Shown here one piece after another: positions 8,755 through 18,870 of a stretch of 64,000 nucleotides of DNA. Source of the DNA: Oscillospiraceae bacterium (GTDB taxonomy: Bacteria > Bacillota > Clostridia > Oscillospirales > Ruminococcaceae); NCBI GenBank assembly GCA_902798695.1, contig CADBXK010000001.1, positions 434,001 to 498,000 on the forward strand, given 5' to 3'. The position numbers and the translations under genes are program-made. Under the pieces are notes generated by a model that saw nothing but the letters and a program-made list of their open reading frames with translations, was not told the origin of the DNA and searched no databases. Position 1 is the first letter of the stretch, and every line of letters begins with the position of its first letter.

Positions 8755-9381
8755 TTGAAAAAAATAACAGTACTGGTTTCAGGCGGAGGCACAAATCTAG
8801 GAGCTTTAATATCTGCTTGTCAAAATAAAAAAATACAAAATGGAAAAATTTCATTAGTTATATCATCTAATCCTAATGCATACGCAGTAGAACGAGCTAA
8901 AGCAGCTGATATAAAAACTGCTGTTGTAGATAGAAAACAATACAGTGACGTTCAGAAATTCAATGATAGATTACTACAAGAGCTAAAAAAAGAAAATCCT
9001 GACATAATAGTCCTTGCTGGTTTTATGTGCATTTTAGATAAAAGAATTATAGAACATTTCGAAAACAAAATAATAAACGTTCATCCTTCACTAATCCCAT
9101 CATTTTCAGGAAAGGGATTTTATGGATTACGTGTTCATGAAGCTGCATTAAAACGAGGTGTAAAATTTACAGGAGCAACCGTACATTTTGTAAATGAAAT
9201 ACCTGACGGCGGACCAATTATATTACAAAAATGTGTCCCAGTCTACAACAACGACACACCAGAAATTCTTCAAAAACGAGTTATGGAACAAGCAGAGTGG
9301 TTAATATTGCCAGAAGCTGTTTCTTTGATTTGCTCAGAAAAAATTAATATTAAAAATAACATTGTAAACATAGAGGTATAA
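8755..9381 (+). CDS. purN: Phosphoribosylglycinamide formyltransferase
   Basis: PurN transfers a formyl group from 10-formyltetrahydrofolate to GAR. The 208 residues carry the N-terminal SGGGTNLGAL motif, the folate-binding region DIIVLAGFMCIL and the active-site block NVHPSLIPSF, with a catalytic histidine-aspartate arrangement continuing in GATVHFV. Translation begins at TTG (8755). TGGAGG at 8743-8748 supports that start, and no ATG is better placed. The stop is one base before the next gene. Confidence 0.96.
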   Translation: MKKITVLVSGGGTNLGALISACQNKKIQNGKISLVISSNPNAYAVERAKAADIKTAVVDRKQYSDVQKFNDRLLQELKKENPDIIVLAGFMCILDKRIIEHFENKIINVHPSLIPSFSGKGFYGLRVHEAALKRGVKFTGATVHFVNEIPDGGPIILQKCVPVYNNDTPEILQKRVMEQAEWLILPEAVSLICSEKINIKNNIVNIEV

Positions 9382-9382
9382 A

Positions 9383-10090
9383 ATGAAAAACATAAGTGAA
9401 ATTATTTCTTCAAATAGTTACCCCGGTCGTGGAATAATAATCGGTGTTGATGAAAGCCGTTCAAATATTGCAATTGCATATTTTATTATGGGAAGAAGCG
9501 AAAATTCGCGCAACAGAATATTCGTTTTAGATAATGAAGATGTTCGAACAAAAGCTTTTGATGAATCTAAAGTAACAGACCCTAGCTTAATAATATACAA
9601 ACCTGTTCGTGTAATGGGTGGAACTACAATAGTAACAAATGGTGACCAAACAGACACTATTTTTGATGGTTTAAAAAATGGAAAAAGTTTTGAGCAATCA
9701 TTAAGAACAAGAACATTTGAACCAGATGAACCAAACTTTACCCCCAGAATTTCCGGAATTATAACACTTAATGATACTGATGTAGAATATAAACTATCAA
9801 TTTTAAAAAGTTGCAATGGAAATAGTAATTCAATCCAAAGATTCTTTTTTGAATATAGCAAACCTTTATCTGGTCAAGGTCATTTTATTCACACTTATAT
9901 CAAAGATGCTAATCCCCTACCAAGTTTTTGCGGAGAACCTCATTTAGTAAAAATCTCCGGAAATTTGGAACAATTTGGAGATGACATATGGCAATCACTA
10001 AACAACGATAATAAAATTAGTTTATTTACCAGATTCATTGATATAAAAACTGGAATTAGCCAAACCAGAATAATAAATAAAAACATTTGA
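9383..10090 (+). CDS. purO: IMP cyclohydrolase, PurO-type
   Basis: This 235-residue protein resembles the stand-alone IMP cyclohydrolase family first described in archaea (PurO), which closes the purine ring of FAICAR to give IMP. Seen here are a start of SNSYPGRGIIIGVD, the central VMGGTTIVTNGDQTDTIF block and a C-terminal ISLFTRFIDIKTG. The context is decisive: it lies between purN and a stand-alone AICAR transformylase, taking the place of the cyclohydrolase half of bacterial PurH. The ribosome binding site AGAGGT lies in the end of purN, whose stop is one base upstream, so translation is probably coupled. Confidence 0.85.
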   Translation: MKNISEIISSNSYPGRGIIIGVDESRSNIAIAYFIMGRSENSRNRIFVLDNEDVRTKAFDESKVTDPSLIIYKPVRVMGGTTIVTNGDQTDTIFDGLKNGKSFEQSLRTRTFEPDEPNFTPRISGIITLNDTDVEYKLSILKSCNGNSNSIQRFFFEYSKPLSGQGHFIHTYIKDANPLPSFCGEPHLVKISGNLEQFGDDIWQSLNNDNKISLFTRFIDIKTGISQTRIINKNI

Positions 10091-10104
10091 AAGGAAAACA
10101 ACCC

Positions 10105-11283
10105 ATGAAAGAATTTCAACTCAAGTATGGATGTAATCCAAATCAATCTCCATCAAGAATATATATGAAAAATGGACAAGATTTACCAATTACTATATTG
10201 AACGGCAAACCAGGATATATCAATTTATTAGACGCTTTAAATAGTTGGCAATTGGTTCAAGAATTAAAAATTGCTACAGGATTTGCTGCTGCAACATCTT
10301 TCAAGCATGTTAGTCCAGCAGGTGCTGCTATAGGTACTCCTATGTCTGATGACCTAAAAAAGGTATGCTATATAGATGACTTAAATATAACATCTGAAGT
10401 TGCACTAGCTTATGCTAAAGCCAGAGGCGCAGATAGAATGTCTTCATATGGAGATTGGGTTGCTCTATCAGATACATGTGATGAGCAAACAGCAACGATT
10501 TTAAAGAGAGAAGTATCTGACGGAATAATTGCTCCCGGATATACTGAAAAAGCTCTCGAAATATTAAAAACAAAAAAACGTGGAAATTACAATATAATTA
10601 AAATCGACGAATCTTATGTTCCTGACGAAATAGAATCGAAAGAAGTATTTGGCGTTACTTTTGAACAAAAGAGAAATAATTTAACAATAACAAAAGATTT
10701 ATTTAATAATATTGTTACTAAAAATATAGACATTCCTAAAAATGCAATTTTAGATCTAATAATTTCCATGATAACTTTAAAATATACTCAATCTAACTCA
10801 GTATGTTACGTTAAAAACGGAATGGCAATAGGAATAGGCGCAGGTCAGCAGTCTCGTGTGCACTGTACAAGACTTGCAGGTAATAAAGCTGATATATTCT
10901 GGTTGAGACAACATCCTAAAGTAATGTGTTTGCCATTTTTATCTAATATAGGAAGAGCTCAAAGAGACAATTTTATTGATATATATACATCACAAAATGA
11001 TACTGAATTTTTAAAAGATGATAACTGGAAACAATTATTTTTAGCTAAACCCGAACCACTAACAATGCAAGAAAAAATTGCTTGGATTTCACAACAAAAA
11101 GATGTTGCCCTAGGTTCTGATGCATTTTTCCCATTTGATGACAATATAGAAAGAGCTAAACAATCCGGTGTTAAATATATAGCTCAACCTGGTGGTTCTA
11201 TTAGAGATGACGATGTAATAGAAGCATGTAATAAATATGGAATCGTAATGGCGTTTACTAAATGTCGCCTATTTCATCATTAA
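10105..11283 (+). CDS. AICAR formyltransferase, stand-alone PurH transformylase domain
   Basis: It formylates AICAR with 10-formyltetrahydrofolate to give FAICAR. The roughly 392 residues correspond to the transformylase half of PurH, with landmarks FKHVSPAGAA, a central RGADRMSSYGDWVALSD, VKNGMAIGIGAGQQSRV, and SDAFFPFDDNIERA with QPGGSIRDDDVI near the end. The N-terminal cyclohydrolase (MGS-like) domain of ordinary PurH is missing. The ATG at 10105 is preferred over an upstream TTG at 10087 because GAAAGGA lies at 10089-10095. Together with the PurO-type gene it completes IMP synthesis. Confidence 0.93.
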   Translation: MKEFQLKYGCNPNQSPSRIYMKNGQDLPITILNGKPGYINLLDALNSWQLVQELKIATGFAAATSFKHVSPAGAAIGTPMSDDLKKVCYIDDLNITSEVALAYAKARGADRMSSYGDWVALSDTCDEQTATILKREVSDGIIAPGYTEKALEILKTKKRGNYNIIKIDESYVPDEIESKEVFGVTFEQKRNNLTITKDLFNNIVTKNIDIPKNAILDLIISMITLKYTQSNSVCYVKNGMAIGIGAGQQSRVHCTRLAGNKADIFWLRQHPKVMCLPFLSNIGRAQRDNFIDIYTSQNDTEFLKDDNWKQLFLAKPEPLTMQEKIAWISQQKDVALGSDAFFPFDDNIERAKQSGVKYIAQPGGSIRDDDVIEACNKYGIVMAFTKCRLFHH

Positions 11284-11318
11284 ATAAATATCTAATTTTT
11301 AAAGGTGGGTTTATTTTT

Positions 11319-12605
11319 ATGAAAATATTAGTAATAGGCAAAGGTGGAAGAGAACACGCTATAATACGTGCTCTTAAAAAATCAAATAAAGTTACAAAAA
11401 TATTCTGCGCTCCTGGGAATGGTGGAATTTCATGCGATGCAATTAATGTTCCAATAAATGAAATGGACAAAGAAGGCATGAAATCTTTTGCTAAAAATGA
11501 AAAAATAGATTTTGTGGTTGTTGCTCCAGACAACCCTCTTGCAGACGGAATGGTTGATGCTCTAGAATCTATTGGAATTCCATGCTTTGGTCCAAACAAA
11601 AAGGCTGCTCAAATCGAGTCTAGTAAAGTTTTTTCAAAAAAATTAATGAAAAAATACAACATTCCTACTGGAGATTATGAAGTTTTTGACAATGCCGATA
11701 ATGCAATAGATTATATCAAAAATCAAAACAAATATCCTACAGTCATCAAAGCAGACGGGTTAGCTCTTGGTAAAGGAGTTATCATTGCCAAAAATTTTGA
11801 AGAAGCAAACGAAGCTGTTAAAGATATGATGATAAATCATAAATTTGGTGAAAGTGGAAATAAAATAATTGTTGAAGAATTTTTAAGTGGTCCTGAAGTG
11901 TCAGTTCTATGTTTCACTGATGGAAAAACTATAAAACCTATGGTTTCTTCGATGGACCATAAACGAGCATTAGACGGCGACAAAGGTTTAAATACAGGAG
12001 GAATGGGTGCAATTGCTCCGAATCCTGCCTACACAAATGAAATAGAACAAGAATGCATGAAAAATATATTCATACCAACAATAGAAGCTATGGAAAAAGA
12101 AGGTTGTCCTTTTAGCGGATGTTTATATTTTGGATTAATGTTAACAGACGATGGTCCAAAAGTTATTGAATATAATTGCAGATTCGGAGATCCAGAAACT
12201 CAGGTTGTTTTGCCACTACTAGAAACAGATTTATTCACCATAATGGAAGCTATTAGTAAAAAAGAATTAGAAAAAGTAGAAGTGAAATTTACAAATAAAT
12301 ATTCTGCATGTGTTGTTCTAGCATCACCAGGCTATCCTGAATCTTATCCAAAAGGAATTACTATAAATGGGTTAAACAAAGACGGACAAACAGACGATGT
12401 AACTATATATCATGCAGGCACTATTTTAGAAAATGGTGAATTTAAAACATCTGGTGGACGCGTGCTATGTACATCAGCAACAGGTTCAACCCTGAATGAA
12501 GCTATAGCAAAAGCATATTCTGGATTCAATAAAGTTAATTTCAATAATGCCCATTACCGTAAAGACATTGGCAAAAAAGCGTTAGAAATTCTTAATGACA
12601 AATAA
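11319..12605 (+). CDS. purD: Phosphoribosylamine-glycine ligase
   Basis: PurD, an ATP-grasp enzyme, joins glycine to phosphoribosylamine. The 428-residue protein begins with the N-terminal domain motif MKILVIGKGGREHAI. Further landmarks are the ATP-grasp segments YPTVIKADGLALGKGV and DHKRALDGDKGLNTGGMGA and the metal-binding end VIEYNCRFGDPETQ. The ATG at 11319 follows AAAGGTGGG. An upstream in-frame ATG at 11262 lies inside the preceding gene without a matching site and is rejected. A strong terminator follows, so this is the last purine gene. Confidence 0.97.
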   Translation: MKILVIGKGGREHAIIRALKKSNKVTKIFCAPGNGGISCDAINVPINEMDKEGMKSFAKNEKIDFVVVAPDNPLADGMVDALESIGIPCFGPNKKAAQIESSKVFSKKLMKKYNIPTGDYEVFDNADNAIDYIKNQNKYPTVIKADGLALGKGVIIAKNFEEANEAVKDMMINHKFGESGNKIIVEEFLSGPEVSVLCFTDGKTIKPMVSSMDHKRALDGDKGLNTGGMGAIAPNPAYTNEIEQECMKNIFIPTIEAMEKEGCPFSGCLYFGLMLTDDGPKVIEYNCRFGDPETQVVLPLLETDLFTIMEAISKKELEKVEVKFTNKYSACVVLASPGYPESYPKGITINGLNKDGQTDDVTIYHAGTILENGEFKTSGGRVLCTSATGSTLNEAIAKAYSGFNKVNFNNAHYRKDIGKKALEILNDK

Positions 12606-12626
12606 ATTCAAGTAAATTATGCATAA

Positions 12627-12667
12627 AAAACAATCGCACGGCTGTTATCTTCGTGCGATTGTTTTTG
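12627..12667. terminator. Terminator after purD, shared with htrA
   Basis: AAAACAATCGCACG (12627-12640) pairs with CGTGCGATTGTTTT (from 12652), with A and T tails on both sides. It serves the convergent purine operon and htrA. Confidence 0.9.
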
Positions 12668-12674
12668 TTTTTTT

Positions 12675-13916
12675 CTATTCACCCAATGTTGCTTCAACCA
12701 TCATTGTTTTACCATCACGATAAATTTCTATAGATATCTTTTCTCCAACATTTATATTGTTTTTTATTACACTACCTAAAACTTCAGCGCTAGGTGTTGC
12801 TTTGCCAGCTACCTTCGTTATTATATCTCCACGCTCAATTCCAGCTTTCTCTGCAGGTGAGCCTTCGTTAACGCTGTCTACAACAACACCAGTAGGCATT
12901 CCATAACTGGTTAATATCTCTGGAGTGTATCTAAGGTCCATTTTAATTCCTAATGTGGGTTTTGATGTATCTTTACGAGAAATAAGAAAATCAGCCAAAG
13001 ACTTAACTGCATTAGCCGGTATTGCAAATCCCATACCTTCTAAACGAGTATCAACTAATTTAGAATTAACGATACCCATTAACTTCCCAGTTCCATCAAC
13101 CATTGCTCCCCCTGAATTTCCAGGATTAACAGCAGCATCAGTTTGAATCAAAGTCATCTCAACGCCATTTTCTAATTTTATTTTTCTATTAAGTCCACTA
13201 ATGATTCCCTTACTAACAGAACCTGCGAAATCTAGTCCAGCAGGATTACCTATAACTACCGCAGTCTGACCAACTCTAACGGCATCAGAATTTGCAAACT
13301 CCATAGGCGTTAAACCTTCAGCATCTATTTTTATAATAGCAATATCGGCCCCTGCATCATATCCCACAATCTTAGCAGTTTTTGCATTTTCATAATCTGA
13401 ATAAGTAAATACGTCTATAATAGCATCATCACTCAAAATAGCACTCTTAACAACATGATAATTAGTGATAATATACCCATCAGCTGTATATACAACACCA
13501 GACCCTTCAGAAACTGCTTCTGAATCATTTGGCAACTTCAACCAAGGATACCTAGATGATTTGCTAGATTTAGCCTTTATCTGTATTCCAACAACAGAAG
13601 GAGAACTTTTATCTGCAATTGCTTCAATATTTGATTTGTAAGAATCATCTATTTTGAGATCAGGATTATAAGATTTGACTATACTATGACTACTAAATAT
13701 ACCACTTATATTGGTAATTACCGAGCCCACTATTCCTCCCAAAATTGAACAGCCAAGTCCGACAGCAATCAATACAATCAAAAATATAAAACCTTTATTT
13801 TTACTATTATTAGAAGTATTAGTATTGGTAGTAGCATTATTACTACCATAATTATTATTACTTCTTTTATAAGAATGTATATTGTATGCTTTATTCATAT
13901 TTTCTTTATTATCCAC
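12675..13916 (-). CDS. Membrane-anchored HtrA/DegP-like serine protease with PDZ domain
   Basis: The 413-residue protein has a short polar, Asn/Ser-rich cytoplasmic head. One membrane segment lies at about residues 44-68 (FIFLIVLIAVGLGCSILGGIVG), followed by a trypsin-like protease domain and a C-terminal PDZ domain (about 320-410). The triad is visible as His in TNYHVV, Asp in AGADIAIIKID and Ser in NPGNSGGAMVD. Such proteases degrade misfolded proteins at the outer face of the membrane. Translation starts at GTG (13916) after GAAAGGTGG. It is monocistronic, and the subtype (HtrA/HtrB/YyxA) cannot be assigned. Confidence 0.92.
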   Translation of the reverse strand: MDNKENMNKAYNIHSYKRSNNNYGSNNATTNTNTSNNSKNKGFIFLIVLIAVGLGCSILGGIVGSVITNISGIFSSHSIVKSYNPDLKIDDSYKSNIEAIADKSSPSVVGIQIKAKSSKSSRYPWLKLPNDSEAVSEGSGVVYTADGYIITNYHVVKSAILSDDAIIDVFTYSDYENAKTAKIVGYDAGADIAIIKIDAEGLTPMEFANSDAVRVGQTAVVIGNPAGLDFAGSVSKGIISGLNRKIKLENGVEMTLIQTDAAVNPGNSGGAMVDGTGKLMGIVNSKLVDTRLEGMGFAIPANAVKSLADFLISRKDTSKPTLGIKMDLRYTPEILTSYGMPTGVVVDSVNEGSPAEKAGIERGDIITKVAGKATPSAEVLGSVIKNNINVGEKISIEIYRDGKTMMVEATLGE

Positions 13917-14214
13917 TTAAAACGTTCCACCTTTCAATATATTTATACACTAAACTTAAAAAAGTATTACAGTAATTTCTTGACAACAGCTGTTTTTAAA
14001 TTAATTTCAAATATTTTTAAATTTCCCTAAAAAATACAGATAATTCAATTATAATAAATAAACAAATATTTAACAATTACGCCCAATATTATATCATAAG
14101 GTGACATATTTGTCCAATTTCAAAATTTATATAGATTTTTAAAAAAAAGTGTGCTAGAATTAAAGAAATAAATCTACCATATACTGTAAATATAAAAAAT
14201 AGAAGGTGTTATAT
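13917..14214. promoter_or_regulatory. Divergent intergenic region between htrA and the V-ATPase operon
   Basis: This AT-rich region of 298 bases lies between divergent genes. For the V-ATPase operon a weak candidate promoter is TAGATT (14132-14137) and TAGAAT (14155-14160), 17 bases apart. For htrA I see no convincing pair. No riboswitch or repeat was recognised. Confidence 0.35.
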
Positions 14215-14538
14215 ATGGCAAAAGATGCTCTTGATAAAATAATTCAGGTTGAAAAGAATTCTAAAGAGCTAATAGAAAAATCCCAACAAGAATTTGATAT
14301 AAAACTTCAAAATGCAAAAACATCTGCAAAAAATATAATTGAAAAGCAGATAGAAGAAAACAAACAACATTATAAAAACAAAATAGAAAACTATCTTGAG
14401 CAGTCAGAAAAAACAAAAAAAGACTTTGAAGAGATAGTTAATTCGCAGTGCTGTGAATTGGATGAAAAGTTTGATGTCAATTCACAAAAAGCTGTAGATG
14501 CAGTTATACACCAACTTATACAAAATGTTGAGGTATGA
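14215..14538 (+). CDS. ntpF: V-type ATPase subunit G/H-like peripheral stalk protein (NtpF)
   Basis: This short 107-residue protein is almost entirely charged alpha-helix with heptad-like patterning (Lys/Glu/Gln-rich, no Cys until the last third). That is expected of the peripheral stalk subunit paired with subunit E in V/A-type ATPases (NtpF/AhaH). Its assignment rests on length, coiled-coil character and first place in an operon with the ntpFIKECGABD order. The ATG at 14215 is chosen over GTG at 14206 because GAAGGTG overlaps the latter. Confidence 0.75.
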   Translation: MAKDALDKIIQVEKNSKELIEKSQQEFDIKLQNAKTSAKNIIEKQIEENKQHYKNKIENYLEQSEKTKKDFEEIVNSQCCELDEKFDVNSQKAVDAVIHQLIQNVEV

Positions 14539-14553
14539 AAGGAATAATTTAAA

Positions 14554-16494
14554 ATGGCAATTTTAAGAATGAAACCATTTTTTCTCATCGATGTTTTAAA
14601 AAATAGAAAAAAAATCTTAGAAACACTGCAAAAATTGGAATGTGTTCAGGTAGAACCAATAACCAATCTAAAAAAAATAAGTCCACATCAAACCATATCA
14701 CAAATAGATTCTATGATACATGATGCGGATAAGGCAGTGGAGATTATTGAAAAATATTCCACTAAAAAAGATTCTTTCCTAAAGTCACCCAATTTTAAAT
14801 CAGCTGAAAAATTAAATGTAGACATTGCAAAATCAAATGAACTTCATAAAAAGGTAAAGTCTATTTTGAGTTCAATGGCAGAAATCGAAAAAATTCAAAG
14901 TAAAATTAATAAACTTGAAAATGAATCTCTTCTTTTGTACTACTATCTATCTTTGGATCTACCAACTGATGTACAAAACACTAAATATACAAATATTCTA
15001 ATAGGAAATATTCCTGGATTTTGGAGCGATGAAAGCCTTTTGAATAAACTTGGTGAAAGTGTATATTTTGAAATAATAGACGCTAACAAACTACAAACGT
15101 CTGTGTTTTTTATAATACCCAAAAATATAAATGACAAAGTTAGAAAAATTTTACTAGATATTGGATTTTCACAGCCTCCTTTCTCGTCCACTAAAAAAAG
15201 CCCAAAAGAAAAATCAACTGCAAATAAAGAAAAAATTGCTCAATTAAACAAAGAAATTCTAGAATATGAAAACAAAATTAAAAGCATGCAAAATGAATAT
15301 CAAAATATTCAAGATTTTTCAGACTGTTTAAGGCTTCGTAAAGAAAAATATGAGACATTATGTAAGATTGGTTTAACAGATAATACTTTTGTTTTAAAAG
15401 GGTTTGTAAATCCAAGGTTTGAATCTAAAATCATAGAAAAAATAGAAAATGAAATAGGTGCATACATTGAAATATCTGAACCGGATGAAAATTCTCCTGT
15501 TGATTTTTCTAACAATTTCTTCGTTGCTCCAGTGGAAAACATTACTCAAACATATTCTATGCCATCGTATGATGATATAGATCCAAACCCTATCATGTCA
15601 CTTTTTTACTACATATTTTTCGGTATGATGTTTTCCGATGCGGGCTATGGACTCGTTCTATCAATTGCTTGCGGGTGGTTAGCTTTTTTCAAAAAGTTTG
15701 AGAAAAGAAAAAAAGATCTATTTAGAATGTTTTTCTTTTGCGGATTATCCACAACTTTTTGGGGATTCATGTATGGCAGTTTTTTTGGAAATGCAATAGA
15801 TACTGTAGCCAAAGTATTCTTTAATTCAGATTTTTCTCTGGCACCACTGTGGATAAACACTGTTACCGAGCCACTAACTCTTCTTATTTTTAGTATTGTT
15901 ATAGGTTTAATTCAGATAATAATTGGACTATCAATAAAGTTTTATACCTTGGTCAGAAGAAAGAAATTTATGGAAGCTATTGCAACGGTTTTAGACTGGA
16001 TATTAATTTTACTGGGTATTGGAATTTTTGCAACAGGAAAAACAGTTAACAGTGATATTATTTCTTTAGTTGGTTTAATTTTATCCATATTAGGAACAAG
16101 TTTAGTTGTCTTATTAGGTGGATATAAAAATAAAGGTGCGATGAAAATTTTCGGTGGAATAATCAGTCTTTATGATATTACTTCATATATAAGCGATGCT
16201 CTATCATACTCTCGCCTTATGGCATTAGGTATTGCTACAGGAGTTATTGCGAATGTTGTAAATATATTAGGTAGTATGGCAGGTAATGGTATACTAGGAT
16301 TTATTGTGTTTGTAATAATTTCTATAGTAGGGCATGCTATGAACTTTGGAATTAACATATTAGGAGCATATGTTCATACAAACAGATTACAATATGTTGA
16401 GTTCTTTAGTAAGTTTTATGAAGGAGGCGGAAAGAAGTTTATCCCATTCGGAATGAATACAAGATACATAAAATTTTTAAATAAAATAAAATAA
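14554..16494 (+). CDS. ntpI: V-type ATPase subunit I (a subunit)
   Basis: This is the large stator membrane subunit that forms the ion half-channels with the c ring. The 646-residue protein has a soluble N-terminal half of about 330 residues with coiled coils (for example around 220-260). Several membrane helices follow from about residue 350 to the end. The typical segment SYISDALSYSRLMALGIATGVIA and the later GHAMNFGINILGAYVHTNRLQYVEFFSKFYEGGG are diagnostic; Arg in YSRLMALG is the conserved channel arginine. It follows ntpF by 15 bases. Confidence 0.95.
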   Translation: MAILRMKPFFLIDVLKNRKKILETLQKLECVQVEPITNLKKISPHQTISQIDSMIHDADKAVEIIEKYSTKKDSFLKSPNFKSAEKLNVDIAKSNELHKKVKSILSSMAEIEKIQSKINKLENESLLLYYYLSLDLPTDVQNTKYTNILIGNIPGFWSDESLLNKLGESVYFEIIDANKLQTSVFFIIPKNINDKVRKILLDIGFSQPPFSSTKKSPKEKSTANKEKIAQLNKEILEYENKIKSMQNEYQNIQDFSDCLRLRKEKYETLCKIGLTDNTFVLKGFVNPRFESKIIEKIENEIGAYIEISEPDENSPVDFSNNFFVAPVENITQTYSMPSYDDIDPNPIMSLFYYIFFGMMFSDAGYGLVLSIACGWLAFFKKFEKRKKDLFRMFFFCGLSTTFWGFMYGSFFGNAIDTVAKVFFNSDFSLAPLWINTVTEPLTLLIFSIVIGLIQIIIGLSIKFYTLVRRKKFMEAIATVLDWILILLGIGIFATGKTVNSDIISLVGLILSILGTSLVVLLGGYKNKGAMKIFGGIISLYDITSYISDALSYSRLMALGIATGVIANVVNILGSMAGNGILGFIVFVIISIVGHAMNFGINILGAYVHTNRLQYVEFFSKFYEGGGKKFIPFGMNTRYIKFLNKIK

Positions 16495-16977
<483 letters not shown>

Positions 16978-16997
16978 TAAAGGGAGTGTATATAAAC

Positions 16998-17579
16998 ATG
17001 GACGCTCTACAAAATATAATAAAATCTATTGAAAAAGATACTAATGAAAAAATAAACGCACTTAAGGAAAAAAACGATATAGAATGTCAAAAAATTATAT
17101 CAGATGCTGAGGCTATCGCAAAAAAAGAATATGAAAAAAATGAAGAGAATATTACACGCAAAAAAGAACAAATTATATCTCAGACTGAAACTGCAAATGT
17201 AATATTTAAAAATAAATCTATTTTAGAAAAAAAGCACAAATTAATTGATAAAATTCTTAACATGTCAATGACTTATTTTTGCAATATGGATAGCGAAAAA
17301 TATTTTATATTTTTTGGTAAATTAATTAATAAAAATCTACCAAATGAAAAATTTAAATTAGTCGTAGGCAGTGAAGATTTTTCCAGAATTCCTAATGATT
17401 TTTTAAACGATAATAATTTAGAAATAGAATATGAAAAGTCAGATGCATTTAGCCATGGTTTTCAAATTGTCTCATCAAAGTCTATAATAGATTTAAGTAT
17501 AAAATCCATATTTGCTGACAATAAAGACTTGTTGAGATCTATTGCATCTAATGCTCTTAATTTAGGAGAAATAAAATGA
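16998..17579 (+). CDS. ntpE: V-type ATPase subunit E
   Basis: This peripheral stalk subunit links the A3B3 head to subunit I. The 193-residue protein has a long charged N-terminal helix (about residues 1-95, Lys/Glu-rich) and a globular C-terminal domain with the family-like segment GFQIVSSKSIIDLSIKSIF. AGGGAG at 16981-16986 supports the ATG at 16998 over a GTG at 16986. Its stop overlaps the start of ntpC (ATGA), implying translational coupling. The call relies on order and shape as well as residues. Confidence 0.87.
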   Translation: MDALQNIIKSIEKDTNEKINALKEKNDIECQKIISDAEAIAKKEYEKNEENITRKKEQIISQTETANVIFKNKSILEKKHKLIDKILNMSMTYFCNMDSEKYFIFFGKLINKNLPNEKFKLVVGSEDFSRIPNDFLNDNNLEIEYEKSDAFSHGFQIVSSKSIIDLSIKSIFADNKDLLRSIASNALNLGEIK

Positions 17580-18520
17580 AAGATACATCTTATGCATTTG
17601 CTGTGGGATATATACGCTCATTGGAAACTCATTTGCTAAACAAAACAACTTACGCTAATTTTAAGGAATCCTTAAGTTTGGAAGAGCTATCAAACAAGCT
17701 ACAGTCAATAGGATATCCTGTTGAACACTTTGATTCACTAGAAACATTAAGCCTACAACTACAAAGGCATTTTGTTGACAATTGCGAATACATTAGAAAA
17801 GCTTGTCCATCTGAAGCACCATTTAAATGGTTATGGCTAAAAAATGATGCAGCTAATTATAAGGCTGTTCTTAAATCGGTTTTTTCTAATAGTTCTTGGT
17901 TGGATTTAATTTCATATCCAAATTCAATTGATCCAAATCTTATGGAAAAATGTATAAAGTCAAAGAATTTTGATAATATGCCAGATTTTTTTCGCCAAAC
18001 ATCGTTTGATGCTTTTGAAATTATGTCTAAAACCTTAAACACAAAAAAAACAGAAACTTACATCGATCAAAGTTTATACAAAATCATGCTAAATTTAGCA
18101 CACAAAGATGAATTTCTGTTAAATAGAACCAAATTAGAAATTACTTTAAAAAATCTTAATATAGCACTAAGATACTTAATGTTTAACCAAGATTTAAAAT
18201 ATCTTAGTGAAACATTAATTGAAGGTGGACTTATTGATTTAGATAAAATTGTAAAAGCTACCGAAGATGGTCTTAAAAATGTTGCCACATTATTTGAAAG
18301 AATCAATGTAAAAAATATGCAAAATATTATTTCTAAAGACCCTCTTTTTATTGAGCAAATATCTAGCGATATAATAAACAACTTCGATGAAACATATAAA
18401 TCATCAGCGTTTGGATTTGCTCCAATTGTTGCATATATTAAAGCTTTAAAGGATGAGCACACTGTCTTAAAATCAATTGCTGTAAGTTTGCTTTGGAACA
18501 ATACTAATAATAACATATGA
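17576..18520 (+). CDS. ntpC: V-type ATPase subunit C
   Basis: Subunit C (family AhaC/NtpC, corresponding to eukaryotic subunit d) is the socket that connects the central stalk to the membrane ring. The 314-residue protein is mainly helical, with the N-terminal pattern YAFAVGYIRSLETHLL usual for this family. The C-terminal GFAPIVAYIKALKDEHTVLKSIA segment is also typical. The ATG overlaps the preceding stop by four bases. The neighbours are E upstream and F/G downstream, as in other ntp operons. Confidence 0.9.
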   Translation: MKDTSYAFAVGYIRSLETHLLNKTTYANFKESLSLEELSNKLQSIGYPVEHFDSLETLSLQLQRHFVDNCEYIRKACPSEAPFKWLWLKNDAANYKAVLKSVFSNSSWLDLISYPNSIDPNLMEKCIKSKNFDNMPDFFRQTSFDAFEIMSKTLNTKKTETYIDQSLYKIMLNLAHKDEFLLNRTKLEITLKNLNIALRYLMFNQDLKYLSETLIEGGLIDLDKIVKATEDGLKNVATLFERINVKNMQNIISKDPLFIEQISSDIINNFDETYKSSAFGFAPIVAYIKALKDEHTVLKSIAVSLLWNNTNNNI

Positions 18521-18535
18521 AAGGAATAAGGATTA

Positions 18536-18868
18536 ATGCACAGAATTGGAATTATTGGAACAAGTGACAATATTAAAGCTTTTTCAATGTGTGGAATAGA
18601 TGCTTTTTTAGTGGAAGATAAATCTGAAGCCATAAAAGTTATAGATAGGCTAGCAAGTCAAAAATTTGCAATAATATTTGTCACAGAATCTATAGTAAAA
18701 CAAATTCCAGAAACTATTTTAAAATATAAGCATAGCATTACGCCTACAATAACACCAATACCCGATCAAATTCCAGTTCAGGGTCCTAGTTTTGCTAGTG
18801 AATCTTTAGCAATTGATGTTAAAAAAGCAACAGGCAGTGACATTTCTATAAATGATACGGAGGATTAA
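18536..18868 (+). CDS. ntpG: V-type ATPase subunit F (NtpG)
   Basis: This 110-residue central stalk subunit binds subunit D and takes part in rotation. It starts with the family pattern [25 protein letters not shown] and has the middle strand [18 protein letters not shown] followed by [24 protein letters not shown] precedes the ATG. It lies 15 bases after ntpC and two before ntpA. Confidence 0.92.
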   Translation: MHRIGIIGTSDNIKAFSMCGIDAFLVEDKSEAIKVIDRLASQKFAIIFVTESIVKQIPETILKYKHSITPTITPIPDQIPVQGPSFASESLAIDVKKATGSDISINDTED

Positions 18869-18870
18869 AT

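Noticed and set aside
9418..9861. 147-codon minus-strand frame inside the PurO-type gene
   Set aside because: It is a shadow of a gene supported by context and motifs, and has no start signal.
13980..14008. TTGACA at 13980-13985 as V-ATPase promoter
   Set aside because: No acceptable -10 box at 16-18 bases spacing; it is also over 200 bases from the operon start.
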